Positions 1 through 9,578 of a stretch of DNA of 64,000 nucleotides are shown here, piece by piece. Under the pieces are notes generated by a model. That model made no database searches, was not told the origin of the DNA, and saw only the letters and a list, made by a program, of their open reading frames with translations. Source of the stretch: Streptomyces rishiriensis (GTDB lineage Bacteria > Actinomycetota > Actinomycetes > Streptomycetales > Streptomycetaceae); contig NZ_JAUSWV010000001.1 of the NCBI RefSeq assembly GCF_030815485.1, forward strand, positions 372,001 through 436,000, in the 5' to 3' direction. The first letter of the stretch is position 1. Every line of letters begins with the position of its first letter. The position numbers were made by a program, and so were the translations under genes.

Positions 1-2566
1 TGACGTCTCCCAGTTCCTGGCTCAGCGCCAGGGCCTGCCGGCAGTGATCGAGTGCCTCCTGGTGGCGGCCCAGCAGCATCTGGTTCCAGCCGACAGCATT
101 GAGCGCGGACGCGATCGCCGTCCGGCTGCGGATGTCGTCGGCGCCCTTGCCTTCGCAGGCGCGGAACAGCGCGAGGGACCGTTGTGCTGCATCCCTCGCG
201 CCTTCCAAGTCTCCCTGTTGTTCCAGTGACCAGGCCAGAACGCGGTGGCTCTCGGCTGCGGCTCTGAGATCGCCGCTGTCGGTGCACAGTTCGATCGCCC
301 GCCGAGCTTCGGAGGCCGCCCGGTCGAGATGTCCCAGGCCCGCCATGGCAAGGCCGAGGCCGCGATGGGCGTATGCCTCGGCCCTCTGGTCGTCCAGTCG
401 GCGCGCAGCCTCCAGGGCGGCGCGCTGCGCAGCCTCTTCCTCCTGCCACAGGCCACGCAGATGAAGGTAATTGGACACGGCCCAGGCAAGTCGCCAGGTG
501 TGGGTGTCGTATCCGTGCGCGGCCGCCTGCTCCACAGCCGCGATGAGCACCGCCTGTTCGGCAGTGAACCAGGCTGTCGCCTTTCCCGCGTCGCCGTCGA
601 ACTCCTCGGGTCGTACGCCTTCGGCCACGGGATCGAGGGGAACGAGAGCGCGGGCCAGGTTGGTGAGCGCGGCGGCCTCGTGGGCGGTGTGAAGGTAGTG
701 GTCGAGCGCGCGGTGGCGAGCGGCCCTCACCCGCGCGGGGGTCTCGAATGTCTGTGTGAGTTCACCTGCGTAGTTGCGGAGCAGGTCGTGGGAGGCGTAG
801 CGGCCGGGGGCCGTCTCGTCGAGGAGGTGTGCTTGCACGAGCTGTGCGAGCAGGCGCCGGGTTTGCGGGAGGGGGTGGCCTACGAGGCTTGCGGCCGCGG
901 GCGCGGTGGTGTCGGGGCCCGGGTGCAGGGCGAGGAGACGGAACAGGCGGGCGGCCTCGGGGGTGAGGGCGTGGTACGACCACGAGAAGACGGCGCGTAC
1001 GTCGGCGGCGGTGTCGCCGTCGTCCTGGAAGGCGTCGAGGTCGGCGGCGCTGTCGCGGAGCTCAGCCGCGAGGGCGGCGAGTGGGAACCCGGGGCGAGTG
1101 GCCGCTCGGGCGGCGGTGACGGCGAGAGCGAGTGGGAGGCGGGCACAGCGGGCGATGATCTCGTCGACGGCGTCCGGTTCGGCGTCCACCCGGGCGGTGC
1201 CGAGGCGTCGTGCGAGCAGGGAGCGGGCTTCGGCGGATGTGAGGACATCGAGATGAAGCGGATGGGCGCTGTCGACGGCGATGAGGCCGGTGAGCCGGTC
1301 ACGGCTGGTGATGATGGCCAGGGTGCCGGGGGTCGCAGGCAGGAGGGGGCGCACCTGGGCCGCGTCGCGGGCGTTGTCGAGGAGCAGGAGCAGCCGACGG
1401 CCCGCGATGTGGGTGCGGTAGGTGGCGGCGAGAGCGTCGAGGTCCTGGGGAAGTGCGCGGATGTCGGCGCCGAGGGACTCCAGCAGGGTGCGCAGGGCAT
1501 GTTCGGGGGTGACGGGCACGCCTACGGGGTCGAAGCCGCGCAGGTTCACATAGAGCTGACCGTCGGGGAAGCGATAGGCGACTTGGTGAGCCCAGTGCAC
1601 CGCGAACGCGGTCTTACCGACGCCTGCCGTACCGGCGACCGCGCTGACGATCACGGTGCCGCTCGCGGATAATGCGGTCGCCCGTGCCAGTTCAGCCTGT
1701 CGGCCGACGAACACCGGCAACACGGGAGGGAGTTGTGCTGGGACGGGAACGGACCGCAGGGTTGCAGGAGCAGGATCGGGCGAAGGCGGCGCACTGAGGA
1801 GAGCGGGGTCGGCCTGGAGGACGCGCTGGTACAGCGCCTGTAGCGCCTGACCGGGGTCCACGCCCAGCTCCTCCGCGAGCAGCGCCCGTGTATCGCGGTA
1901 GGTGTCCAGTGCCGCGGCCTGCCGGCCCGAGCGGTAATAGGCCAGCATCAGCAGTTCACGGAAGCGCTCGTCCAGGGGATGCCCGGCAACCAGCTCGCCG
2001 AGCTCGGCGACGGCCTCCGCAAGGTGGCCGAGATCCAGTTCGGCGGTGAGGCGGTCGGCCGTTGCGGACAGCCACAGTTCGGTCAGACGCATACGTTGCT
2101 GCTGTGCGTAGTCGCCCCGGACGTCGGCCAACGGTGTGCCGTGCCACAGACTGTTCGCTTCACGAAAGAGCTTCACCGCCCCCGCGATGTCGCCCTCGCC
2201 GCGTGCCCGTTCGGCCTGAGCGCACAGGTCACGGAAGCGGCGTAGGTCCAACTCGAACACGGCACAGAGCTGGTATCCGTCACCGACGGAACGAATCACC
2301 GAGTTCGAGTTCGCAGGGGCGCCCACCGGGTCGAGAGCCTTGCGGAGCCGGTGGATGTAACCGCGCAGAATGCCGGAGGCGGAGGCCGGAGTCTCGTTTC
2401 CCCACACTGCGGCCGACAGCTTGGTCATCGAGACCTGCGCACCTTCTGCCAGCAGAAGCACAGTCAGCACCGCGCGCTGCTGCGGTGGGCCGAGCGGGAC
2501 CTCGGTCTCGTCACGCCATGCCCGGACCGGACCCAGCACCGAGAACCGCAACTGCTGCTCCAACAT
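1..2566 (-). CDS. AfsR/SARP-family regulator with NB-ARC and TPR regions (3' end outside window)
   Basis: Large cytoplasmic transcriptional activator of the AfsR type. The ATG at 2566 follows a GGGGAGGGG ribosome site and opens with [13 protein letters not shown], the usual start of the OmpR-like winged helix. A bacterial transcriptional activator (BTAD) region, a P-loop ATPase (NB-ARC) and C-terminal TPR-like helices follow. The frame is open to the left edge, so the protein is at least 855 residues and incomplete. It is closely similar to the gene at 13984-16918, and comparison of the two shows that this copy is intact where the other is frameshifted. Family members activate secondary-metabolite or developmental genes. 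No target can be deduced here, because the neighbours are envelope genes rather than a biosynthetic cluster. Confidence 0.88.
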   Translation of the reverse strand, partial: MLEQQLRFSVLGPVRAWRDETEVPLGPPQQRAVLTVLLLAEGAQVSMTKLSAAVWGNETPASASGILRGYIHRLRKALDPVGAPANSNSVIRSVGDGYQLCAVFELDLRRFRDLCAQAERARGEGDIAGAVKLFREANSLWHGTPLADVRGDYAQQQRMRLTELWLSATADRLTAELDLGHLAEAVAELGELVAGHPLDERFRELLMLAYYRSGRQAAALDTYRDTRALLAEELGVDPGQALQALYQRVLQADPALLSAPPSPDPAPATLRSVPVPAQLPPVLPVFVGRQAELARATALSASGTVIVSAVAGTAGVGKTAFAVHWAHQVAYRFPDGQLYVNLRGFDPVGVPVTPEHALRTLLESLGADIRALPQDLDALAATYRTHIAGRRLLLLLDNARDAAQVRPLLPATPGTLAIITSRDRLTGLIAVDSAHPLHLDVLTSAEARSLLARRLGTARVDAEPDAVDEIIARCARLPLALAVTAARAATRPGFPLAALAAELRDSAADLDAFQDDGDTAADVRAVFSWSYHALTPEAARLFRLLALHPGPDTTAPAAASLVGHPLPQTRRLLAQLVQAHLLDETAPGRYASHDLLRNYAGELTQTFETPARVRAARHRALDHYLHTAHEAAALTNLARALVPLDPVAEGVRPEEFDGDAGKATAWFTAEQAVLIAAVEQAAAHGYDTHTWRLAWAVSNYLHLRGLWQEEEAAQRAALEAARRLDDQRAEAYAHRGLGLAMAGLGHLDRAASEARRAIELCTDSGDLRAAAESHRVLAWSLEQQGDLEGARDAAQRSLALFRACEGKGADDIRSRTAIASALNAVGWNQMLLGRHQEALDHCRQALALSQELGDV

Positions 2567-2982
2567 AGACGCCCCTCCCCACAAGCGGTCTCCAGTCTCT
2601 CAGAATGGGCGAGTGACCCGGTCGAGCCCGAAGGAGCCGGGGGGCTCGTGCCATCTTTGATCGGGTGGGCCGCTGGTCGGTCGAGAGCTGCCGACAGGGC
2701 CGCTGCCGGGGCGCGTGCTCGGACCATGGCATCAAGCGAGACCGACCTGGAGCGCCGTCAGGTACCGGAGCAGCTCAATTCACCTCGGCAGCAAGCTCAG
2801 CGAGCGAGTGCCCGGTCATGTACCGCCGGCCGGAGAAGCAGCAACACCTGCAGCGGCTGTCACGCGATCGGTGGCCACGCCGAAGATCCTCAGTGATGCA
2901 TGTCACGGGGGGTGGGTGAACCTGGGGGGTGTGTTGCTCGATGTGTCTGTCGAACCAGCGGGGACACATGGGGAGACAGTGA

Positions 2983-3543
2983 ATGGCGATCCTGCGGCCG
3001 CGTGCCACAAAAGCCACGAGTCACGAAGCGGTCATCAGGGCTCTGTACGCGGAGCACGGCCGGGCACTGCTGGCGTACGCGACGCGTCTGACGGGTGACC
3101 GGCTGATAGCGGAGGACGTGGTCCAGGAGACCCTGATCCGTGCGTGGCGCCATCCGGAGGTCGTGTCCAACCCGCAGGGGTCGTTGCGGGGGTGGCTGAT
3201 CACGGTGACCCGCAACCTCGTCGCGGACCGCTACCGTGCCAGGGCCGCCCGTCCGACGGAGGTGGCGGAGAGCGAGACGACGGTCCCGGTGCAGCAGGAC
3301 CACTCAGACAACGTCGTCGAGTCGATCGTCTTGATGGATGCTCTCGCCCAGCTCAAGCCCGACCAGCGGAACGTCTTGATGGAGGTCTACTATCACGGGC
3401 GCAGTGCCGCCGAGGCCGCGGTACGGCTCGGCATCCCGGAGGGTACCGTCAAGTCCCGGGCCCATCACGCTCTGAAAGCCCTGCGCAAGGTGTATGTGGG
3501 CAAGCCCGGCAGCGACGTCCAGCTTCGGAAGGTGGCAGTGTGA
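2983..3543 (+). CDS. ECF-type RNA polymerase sigma factor
   Basis: An alternative sigma factor of 186 residues, a normal ECF length. Region 2 is at about residues 20-85 (RLTGDRLIAEDVVQETLIRA, then RGWLITVTRNLVADRYRAR). Region 4 is at about 115-170, with the helix-turn-helix around GIPEGTVKSRAHHALKALR. The ATG is preceded by GGGGAG. The stop overlaps the start of the anti-sigma gene by four bases (GTGA), so the two are translationally coupled. It resembles the SigL-like ECF groups of actinomycetes, whose partners carry a zinc-finger-like anti-sigma domain. The regulon is unknown; the protease, lipoproteins and M23 peptidase nearby make an envelope response plausible, but this is inference. Confidence 0.92.
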   Translation: MAILRPRATKATSHEAVIRALYAEHGRALLAYATRLTGDRLIAEDVVQETLIRAWRHPEVVSNPQGSLRGWLITVTRNLVADRYRARAARPTEVAESETTVPVQQDHSDNVVESIVLMDALAQLKPDQRNVLMEVYYHGRSAAEAAVRLGIPEGTVKSRAHHALKALRKVYVGKPGSDVQLRKVAV

Positions 3544-4250
3544 CCACGCAGGAGCACTCCCATGACGTACTGCTCGGCGCCCACGCGCTGGGCCTGCTCG
3601 ACGCCGACGAGCGAGCCAGGCTTGAGGAACAGATCGAGGCGTGCGAGGTATGCCAAGTGGAGCTGGCCGATCTGAGGGCACTCGAGGCCGAACTCGGGGA
3701 GGTACCGCCTGAGTTCTTCCTGGACGGGCCGCCCGAGGACGGCGATCTGCTGCTCCAGCGCACCCTGCGCCAGGCACGTCAGGAACACACGGTCATCCAG
3801 CGCCGCAGGACGCTCGTGACCGGCCTCGTCGCCGCGGCCCTGGCCGGCGTACTGCTCAGCGGCGGATACCTCGCAGGCCAGACACACACCTCCCCCGACA
3901 CCCTCGCGTCCAGGTCCGCCGAAGACCCCGGCGACGCGACCTGGACAGGCTCCGCGACGGACCCGGCGACCCGGGCCACGATGAAAGCGACCCTGACACC
4001 GGCCGCGGGATGGGTCCGCGTCGACGCCACGGTCGCCGGACTCCAGCCCGGCGAGAAATGCCGGCTGATCGTCCTGTCGACCACAGGCGAGCGCGAGATC
4101 GCCGGCAGCTGGGTAGTGGCAGACCACCAGCCCACGACACAAGGCGACAGCCAAAACCTCTCCGGCTCCGCCGCCATACCCATCGACCACGTGAAATCCC
4201 TGATCGTAGAGAACGACCAAGGAAAACACTACGTCGAAGTGACCGTCTGA
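3540..4250 (+). CDS. Membrane-anchored anti-sigma factor (RskA-like)
   Basis: Predicted to hold the upstream sigma factor inactive at the membrane. The GTG start overlaps the sigma stop. The N-terminal 60 residues contain LGAHALGLLDADE and the C-x2-C pair ACEVC typical of anti-sigma zinc domains. The usual histidine four residues before the first Cys is replaced by Gln (QIEAC), so zinc binding is doubtful. One membrane segment lies at about residues 88-106 (TLVTGLVAAALAGVLLSGG). The remaining C-terminal half is an exported RskA-type domain that ends in YVEVTV. Length is 236 residues, ordinary for the family. Confidence 0.9.
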   Translation: MTTQEHSHDVLLGAHALGLLDADERARLEEQIEACEVCQVELADLRALEAELGEVPPEFFLDGPPEDGDLLLQRTLRQARQEHTVIQRRRTLVTGLVAAALAGVLLSGGYLAGQTHTSPDTLASRSAEDPGDATWTGSATDPATRATMKATLTPAAGWVRVDATVAGLQPGEKCRLIVLSTTGEREIAGSWVVADHQPTTQGDSQNLSGSAAIPIDHVKSLIVENDQGKHYVEVTV

Positions 4251-4968
4251 TCCGGGCCATTGGTCACGGACCACGGACCGACAGATCACCAAGGTATCGC
4301 CGAGGCCAACCGACCCAGGGATGAACTCTCAGCCTTGTCCATGTTTTCGCGGGCAAGGCTGCCGTCGCCTCGTCATCCGGCATGCGGAGGCGGTTCAGCG
4401 GTCTCTCGCACGGGTCGACGAACCGAGGTGCGCGGCTGCGTGCTTCCTGCGCGGCATTTCTCTGTGGTCCTGACTGGCGACAGCACCGGCGCAGAGCCGA
4501 CAACAGGACGCCGGAGCCGTATGCGCACGACCTGCTCTCTGGCGGATCACGCAGAGGAACGGGCCATTGACCGGCCGAGCCGCGGTCCCGAGGGACGCTG
4601 CGCTCGCAATCACCGTCGTCGGCTCGCCGGCGGTACGTGACGAATGCCGGTGCCCCGTCAGGTGCCGTCGGTGAACACGGTCGGGTCCGCCGCCGGTACC
4701 GCACCCGTACAGGTTGCAGGGCCCCATCACGTCTCCTGCTACCACTCCTGGAACATCAGCTGGAGGGCAGTACGAAGAGCGTCGGCTCCAGATGGTGTTC
4801 GATCGCCGGGCGCGGCCGGCACGGCCTCTGCGTCGAAGAACCGCAGAACGCGCGGCATGCGGCGCCGCGCACTTCCTGTCGAGTCCGCACACCCGAAGGG
4901 CTGACCGCTCCGACGGAGCAGCATGCGGGTCGCCCCCAGGCAGCGGCTTCAGTCCCCGGGTGGCGTAC
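4251..4968. other. Gene-free stretch
   Basis: I see no gene with a convincing start and codon pattern here on either strand. It separates the anti-sigma gene from the convergent protease gene. No terminator-like hairpin or known IS fragment was recognised. Confidence 0.5.
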
Positions 4969-6009
4969 TCAGCCCGTGCCCGTGTCCGCCCCGACGGCGG
5001 TGAGCAGTTCCCGTGCTTCGGAACCGAGTCTGGGTCCCGCGAGCCACCGTGCTTCGCTCGGCCCAACCGAGGTGTTACTGACGAGCGCCAGTGTGCCGTC
5101 CTGTCTGGCCATGAACCAGCCGCCCCCGGAAGCGCCGCCGTTCATCGTGCAGCCGATCCGGTAGAGGGTGGGGTCCTCCGTCGCGATGGACAGCCTGCCG
5201 GGCCGGTCCTGGCAGGAGAACAGCAGATTGCCGTCGAACGGTGTCTCCGCCGGGTATCCCCAGATCTTGAGGGTGGGGATCGCGGTGATGGCCGGCGCGT
5301 CGAGCGCCACCGGGATCGCGTACCCGATGGCCTCCTCCAGTGACGCGGTGGGATCCCCGGAGCGGCGGACATGCAGGACGGCGAAGTCATAGGCCGCGCC
5401 CGCGCCACCGACCTCCTCACCCTCCCGCGCCCAGCCGGTGGAGACGGCAGCCCGGTCGGCCCACCAGACGCCCAGCGGGGAGATCTGCCGTGTGTCGGTG
5501 TCCGCGCTGCTCACGCCGGGCAGCGCCTCGTTGTTGTAGGACGGCACGAAAACGATGTTGCGGTAGAAGGAACCGGTCCGGCCGGTGTGCACGCAGTGGC
5601 CCGCGGTCCACACCAGGCTCGAGGCACCGGGGTCCGCGGGATCTGTGACTGCGGTCCCGGAACAGACCCGGCGGCCTTCGGGGGTGTCGAAGAAGACCTT
5701 TCCCAGGACGGCCGCGTTCTCGACATACGGTGCCTGCTCGGGCTGTGCCACGACGGGCTTCGGCTCGGGGTCGGAGACGCGCGAGTCGATCTGCGTTCCG
5801 TCCTGCATCGCCATGTCGTAAGGGACGGCCTCGGCCATGTCCGACGACGACCAGGTCTTGGGCTCGGTGAACCGGCTGACGGTTTGGGCCTCCTGGGCTG
5901 ACGGACTCTGGCAGCCGGTGACTGTGAACAGCAGTGAGGCCGTCACCCACAGGAGCATTCCGAACGGTCTTCCCCTCCGGCCACTGCGGCCCTTCATCTC
6001 ATTACCCAT
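4969..6009 (-). CDS. Trypsin-like (chymotrypsin-fold) serine protease, lipoprotein
   Basis: An exported protease of 346 residues. The N-terminus has basic residues, a hydrophobic core and a lipobox VTGC with Cys33, so the mature protein is probably lipid-anchored outside the membrane. The catalytic triad is visible: His138 in WTAGHCVH, Asp208 in YDFAVLHV and Ser294 in GGASGGGWF. This is the V8/trypsin-like pattern found in Streptomyces secreted proteases. An alternative start is the ATG four codons downstream (MKGRSG). The lipoprotein downstream carries a domain resembling I36 protease inhibitors, so a functional link is possible but unproven. Confidence 0.88.
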   Translation of the reverse strand: MGNEMKGRSGRRGRPFGMLLWVTASLLFTVTGCQSPSAQEAQTVSRFTEPKTWSSSDMAEAVPYDMAMQDGTQIDSRVSDPEPKPVVAQPEQAPYVENAAVLGKVFFDTPEGRRVCSGTAVTDPADPGASSLVWTAGHCVHTGRTGSFYRNIVFVPSYNNEALPGVSSADTDTRQISPLGVWWADRAAVSTGWAREGEEVGGAGAAYDFAVLHVRRSGDPTASLEEAIGYAIPVALDAPAITAIPTLKIWGYPAETPFDGNLLFSCQDRPGRLSIATEDPTLYRIGCTMNGGASGGGWFMARQDGTLALVSNTSVGPSEARWLAGPRLGSEARELLTAVGADTGTG

Positions 6010-6094
6010 CGCGTGCCGCCGCCCTTTCCTGTGCTGTGAAGCCGTCCGTCATGAGCCGGTGAATCGCCGTCTCTCTGCCGGCTCAACCGCGCGC

Positions 6095-6137
6095 GGCCAC
6101 CTCTGCCGAAAGGGAGAGCGTCGCGGCAGAGGTGGCC
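6095..6137. terminator. Hairpin after the 6182 lipoprotein gene
   Basis: A perfect 14-bp inverted repeat (GGCCACCTCTGCCG and its complement) with a 15-base loop. It lies between the end of the lipoprotein gene (6182) and the start of the protease gene (6009), where it can terminate the lipoprotein transcript. It has no U-tract, as is common in Streptomyces. Confidence 0.75.
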
Positions 6138-6181
6138 TGATGCGCGGGCGGTGCCCGCAGAGAACGGGGGTCGCCGAGTGG

Positions 6182-7171
6182 TCACTGAGTGGCGGTGGCG
6201 AATTCCCCGATGAAGACCGAGCGGGTCTTGTTGTCGAAGTTCTGCGCGGCGAGGTTCGCGGAGACACCACTCTCCAGGAGGAGAGACTTCCCGGTGCAGT
6301 CGGGGCCGTCCCACAACTTGATCGGCTTGCCGACCGACTGGTCGTCGTCCGGGCTGATCGAGGAGATGGCGCCGCCCAGAGAGGTGTTCTTGCAACCTCG
6401 GCCGGAGACGGTGCCGACCGCGCTCTCGGAGTCGTTGGGGTCGTCGGTGAACTTGTAGAGTCCGTCCTGGGAGCGTGCGACCAACTTGGTGCCCTTTGTC
6501 TCGCCTCCGGCGGAGCCGTTTCCGCCCGTGGCGCCGCCGTTGCCGGACTCCTCGATCTCGGGCTCGGCCACTTCGCCACCGTCCTCGCCGGACCGCTTGC
6601 CGTCAGGGGTCACACCGAACCAGGTGCCGCCGACGCCCTGACCGTTGGTGTCACCGGGCTGCAGATCCTTGCTGAACAGGTACAGCGGCGCCTTGCCGAG
6701 GGTGAGCTGAAAGCCCTTGCCCCGCCTGATAAAGCCGACGTCCGACTTCTTGATGCCGTCGATGAAGACCTTGCCGCCCGGCTTCACGAGATACGGCGGC
6801 CAGATCTGTTCGCACGCGTCGAAGCAGTTGGACTTGCCTGGCGTGTCCTTGTCGAACCGGTAGAGAACGAAACCGGCAGCGTTCGTCACCACGGGATCCA
6901 GATCTCCAGCCGAGGCGGCCGACAGCTGAACCCAGTTGCGAATGACGGGACTCGACTGCTTCTTGGCAGGGGCCGCGTTGGCGGCGAAGTCGCCGGTGCT
7001 CAGATCAGCCTTGTTCTGCTTGGCCGTACCGTCCTTGAAGTTGACCTCGTCCGCGGCGACCGACGTCTCCGAATTCTTCGCGGCCTGCTCGTCCCCACCA
7101 CCACAAGCAGTAAGGAGAAGAGCCCCGGCCATCAAGGTCGCCGCGACGGTGGCAATACGAGTGCGATACAT
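6182..7171 (-). CDS. Lipoprotein with secreted repeat (Lipoprotein_15) and I36-like C-terminal domain
   Basis: Predicted surface lipoprotein of about 329 residues; biochemical role unknown. The start is the ATG at 7171, giving MYRTRIATVAATLMAG and lipobox LTAC (Cys23); GGGGG lies a few bases upstream. The middle contains two copies of the COG4315 repeat, marked by VLYRFDKDTPGKSNCFDAC, WPPYLVKPGG and PLYLFSKDLQPGD. The C-terminal ~80 residues (GCKNTSLGGAISS, KPIKLWDGPDCTGKSLLLE) look like the Cys-containing beta domain of peptidase inhibitor family I36. It is colinear and highly similar to the protein at 23985-24959, a clear duplication within the window. Confidence 0.85.
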   Translation of the reverse strand: MYRTRIATVAATLMAGALLLTACGGGDEQAAKNSETSVAADEVNFKDGTAKQNKADLSTGDFAANAAPAKKQSSPVIRNWVQLSAASAGDLDPVVTNAAGFVLYRFDKDTPGKSNCFDACEQIWPPYLVKPGGKVFIDGIKKSDVGFIRRGKGFQLTLGKAPLYLFSKDLQPGDTNGQGVGGTWFGVTPDGKRSGEDGGEVAEPEIEESGNGGATGGNGSAGGETKGTKLVARSQDGLYKFTDDPNDSESAVGTVSGRGCKNTSLGGAISSISPDDDQSVGKPIKLWDGPDCTGKSLLLESGVSANLAAQNFDNKTRSVFIGEFATATQ

Positions 7172-7436
7172 GGGAGAACCCCCGAAAAATGGTGGCATTG
7201 ACGTTCTGGTCTTTTCAGATCGGCTGGCACACCCGACACGGCTGCCGCGGCGTGTGGAGTTCTAAAAAGGAGCGCACGTTATCCAACTGTGATAAATGGA
7301 GGAATGAGACCGCTCCTGGCAGCGCCAGCGGCGGTCAAGCCCGGTCGCCGCGTGCTCCGCCGGCAAGGGGTGCGGGAAGGTGGGGAAGCACGCGGTGACG
7401 GGGCGCGGGGTGGAGTTGCGGGACGGACCCGGACGG

Positions 7437-8450
7437 TCAGAGGCGCACCCCGTGGTCGGCCAGATAGGCGACCGGGTCGATGTCCGAGCCGAAGACCGGT
7501 TCGGTCCGTACCTCGAAGTGCAGATGAGGGCCGGTCACATTGCCGGTGGCTCCGGACAGCCCGATCTGCTGCGCTGCCGACACGGTCGCCCCCTGCCGGA
7601 CGTCCAGGCGGGAGAGATGCGCGTACAGGCTGTACTCGTGTTCGGCGTGCCGGATCAGAATGTAGTGGCCATAGCTGGCGTCGGTGGCCGACATCAGCAC
7701 CATTCCGGGCAGCACGCTCACGACAGGCGTGCCGACCTGGACCGCCAGATCGACCCCGGTGTGATGACCCGTTGACCAGTTCCCTGCCTGGGCGTACGTC
7801 GAGGTGATCACGTATCCCCGGACCGGAGCGGTGGCCGCGCCGGCCGTCCGGCCCTCCTCCGAACCCGCGCCCTGGCGCTGCTCGGCGCTCGGCGACTGCT
7901 CGGGCACCTCCGGCACCTCTCCGCCCGGTTCCTCCTCCGGCGGCGCCGCGACCGAGTCGGAGTCCGCGTCGGACCCGGACTCCGAGTCGGACCCGGCGTT
8001 CGCGTTCGCGTCCTCGTCCTCGGGCAGCTCCGGTGCCACGATCACTCCGCCATCGGGCTGCTCCTCAGCAGCCGGCGGCATCACGCTCGCGGTCGGAAAC
8101 GCGGGGAAGGTGGTGACGGTCAACGGCGCCGGGGTGTCCCCGGCGACGTCCCGCTCATTGCCCGAGAAGGCGAACGCTGCCACCGATCCGACGGCGAAAA
8201 GAAGACCGACGGCAAGGATTATCCGAGCCTTCCTGTCGAGACCGAAAAGGAGCGAAGAGCGCGCGACGCCAGGTATGCGGGGACCGCTTCGAAGGGGAGG
8301 AGTCCGTGCGGTGCGCGGGAGACGGAAGCGCAGGCGAAAGCGTGAGCGTTCCGGTGCCCCGAAATCTGCATCCGGATCAAAATCCGGGTCCCTACCATCG
8401 TCTCGGTCGGGTGAAAGTTCGGGCTTGACGGGCTGCCTGAAATACTCCAC
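7437..8450 (-). CDS. M23-family peptidase (LytM/lysostaphin type), membrane-anchored
   Basis: Putative peptidoglycan endopeptidase of about 337 residues from a GTG at 8450. This start has CCGGAG just upstream and lies 22 bp after the preceding small gene, so the longer reading frame to 8567 is unlikely. One membrane helix (KARIILAVGLLFAVGSVAAF) places the rest outside. An acidic, Ser/Glu/Pro-rich linker of about 100 residues follows. The M23 domain occupies roughly the last 125 residues, with the zinc motifs HHTGVDLA (HxxxD) and HLHF. It fits a cell-wall remodelling or amidase-activating role. Confidence 0.88.
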   Translation of the reverse strand: MEYFRQPVKPELSPDRDDGRDPDFDPDADFGAPERSRFRLRFRLPRTARTPPLRSGPRIPGVARSSLLFGLDRKARIILAVGLLFAVGSVAAFAFSGNERDVAGDTPAPLTVTTFPAFPTASVMPPAAEEQPDGGVIVAPELPEDEDANANAGSDSESGSDADSDSVAAPPEEEPGGEVPEVPEQSPSAEQRQGAGSEEGRTAGAATAPVRGYVITSTYAQAGNWSTGHHTGVDLAVQVGTPVVSVLPGMVLMSATDASYGHYILIRHAEHEYSLYAHLSRLDVRQGATVSAAQQIGLSGATGNVTGPHLHFEVRTEPVFGSDIDPVAYLADHGVRL

Positions 8451-8472
8451 AGAAAACTCCGGAAGTCGCGGC

Positions 8473-8667
8473 TTAGTTCGGATACTGCGGTGCGACGTCG
8501 CCGCTCGTCTCGGGCTGCCAATAGGAGAACTTTTCTTCGATCCTGCCATCCGGGGCTCCACACCCACGTCCGTCCGGGTTCACACGCGACGAACAGGCCC
8601 GCGAGGGCATTTTGAGGGCCGCCTGCTCAATTTCCGCCGCGCGCGCTTCCGTTTGGGCGTACGTCAT
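8473..8667 (-). CDS. Small hypothetical protein (64 aa)
   Basis: The ATG at 8667 has a good ribosome site (GAGGAAG, five bases upstream) and the gene ends 22 bp before the M23 start, so the two probably form an operon. The product begins MTYAQTEARAAEIEQAALKM and contains CSSRVNPDGRGCGAP, followed by FSYWQPETSGD. There is no signal peptide or membrane helix. I do not recognise the family. The start, spacing and codon use make it a likely real gene. Confidence 0.6.
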   Translation of the reverse strand: MTYAQTEARAAEIEQAALKMPSRACSSRVNPDGRGCGAPDGRIEEKFSYWQPETSGDVAPQYPN

Positions 8668-9578
8668 CGTCACTTCCTCTAGTTTATGGAATTCGCACAC
8701 GAAGCCCATCTGGTAAATCATCGAAGGCTTCATATCTCGTGGTGGATGGCTGTCCGACGGTTCAGTGAATGCCTCTCAGAGATTCCGCGAATTCGGGTGG
8801 AAGCACCGAAGCCAACGCCGTCGGGCCCCCGAGGGGCCCTGGCCTGGATCGCCGGAACGTGCTCTGGACAGGCCACCGGCCAAGGTGCGCGACAACCAAG
8901 CAGCACGGCGTCCGCCCCTGCGTCTTCGGCCTTGCGAGGCAGGCTCACCAGGCCACCTCGCGGCGCACCGGCCTTCACGGCAGTCCCCATGCCCTCGCCG
9001 CCCGTGGCCTTGAGGGATCACCCGCCCTCTCGCTCACCGCTCTCACCTCTCCCAACAGCCGTCCCACGCGGCTCGCCCGACCGGATCCGGCACACTCCCG
9101 TGACTGAGGGGTGGGGCAAGCGATCTGTTCGTTCGTGCTCGGCAACGGCTCCGACCGCCGCGCAGTTCAATTTCGATCGATCGGGATCCAGGAGTGAACT
9201 GCCGACGGACTTTCGCCGCAGGTGACCGCCGCAGGGAGCGCACGGAGCCGAACCACCCTCCTGCGCAACCTTCGACACCCCAGCACTACGGCCGATCGTC
9301 GCGGGGGGCACAGAAGCCAGGAATCCGGCACCCCATCTGTCGCGGATGGGATGCCGTGCCGTGCATCGACACAGGTGCTCGGGAGCCTCGCCTACCGCCT
9401 GGCTGCCCACTCGGCTCCACGGAAGCGAATCTCTTCCCGATCGCCCGGATCTGACCGCTAGAGTCGCATAAATGTGTAAAAAGCTTGATGAAGTGATCCC
9501 TGAACCCTTAGGTCAATGCGCACGTTGTAGAGAGCGAATGCAGCACTAAAAAATCAGAGTGACACAGGACGTGACAAT
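8668..9578. other. Gene-free stretch upstream of the 9579 gene
   Basis: No convincing gene. The last ~110 bases become clearly A+T-richer and probably hold the promoter of the gene at 9579. A sequence TGCGCACGTTG lies at about 9517-9527 (see findings). Confidence 0.45.

Noticed and set aside
245..1672. Long plus-strand frame of about 475 codons
   Set aside because: It is antisense to the intact AfsR-type regulator; its Gly/Glu/Val-rich composition is the usual shadow in high-GC DNA.
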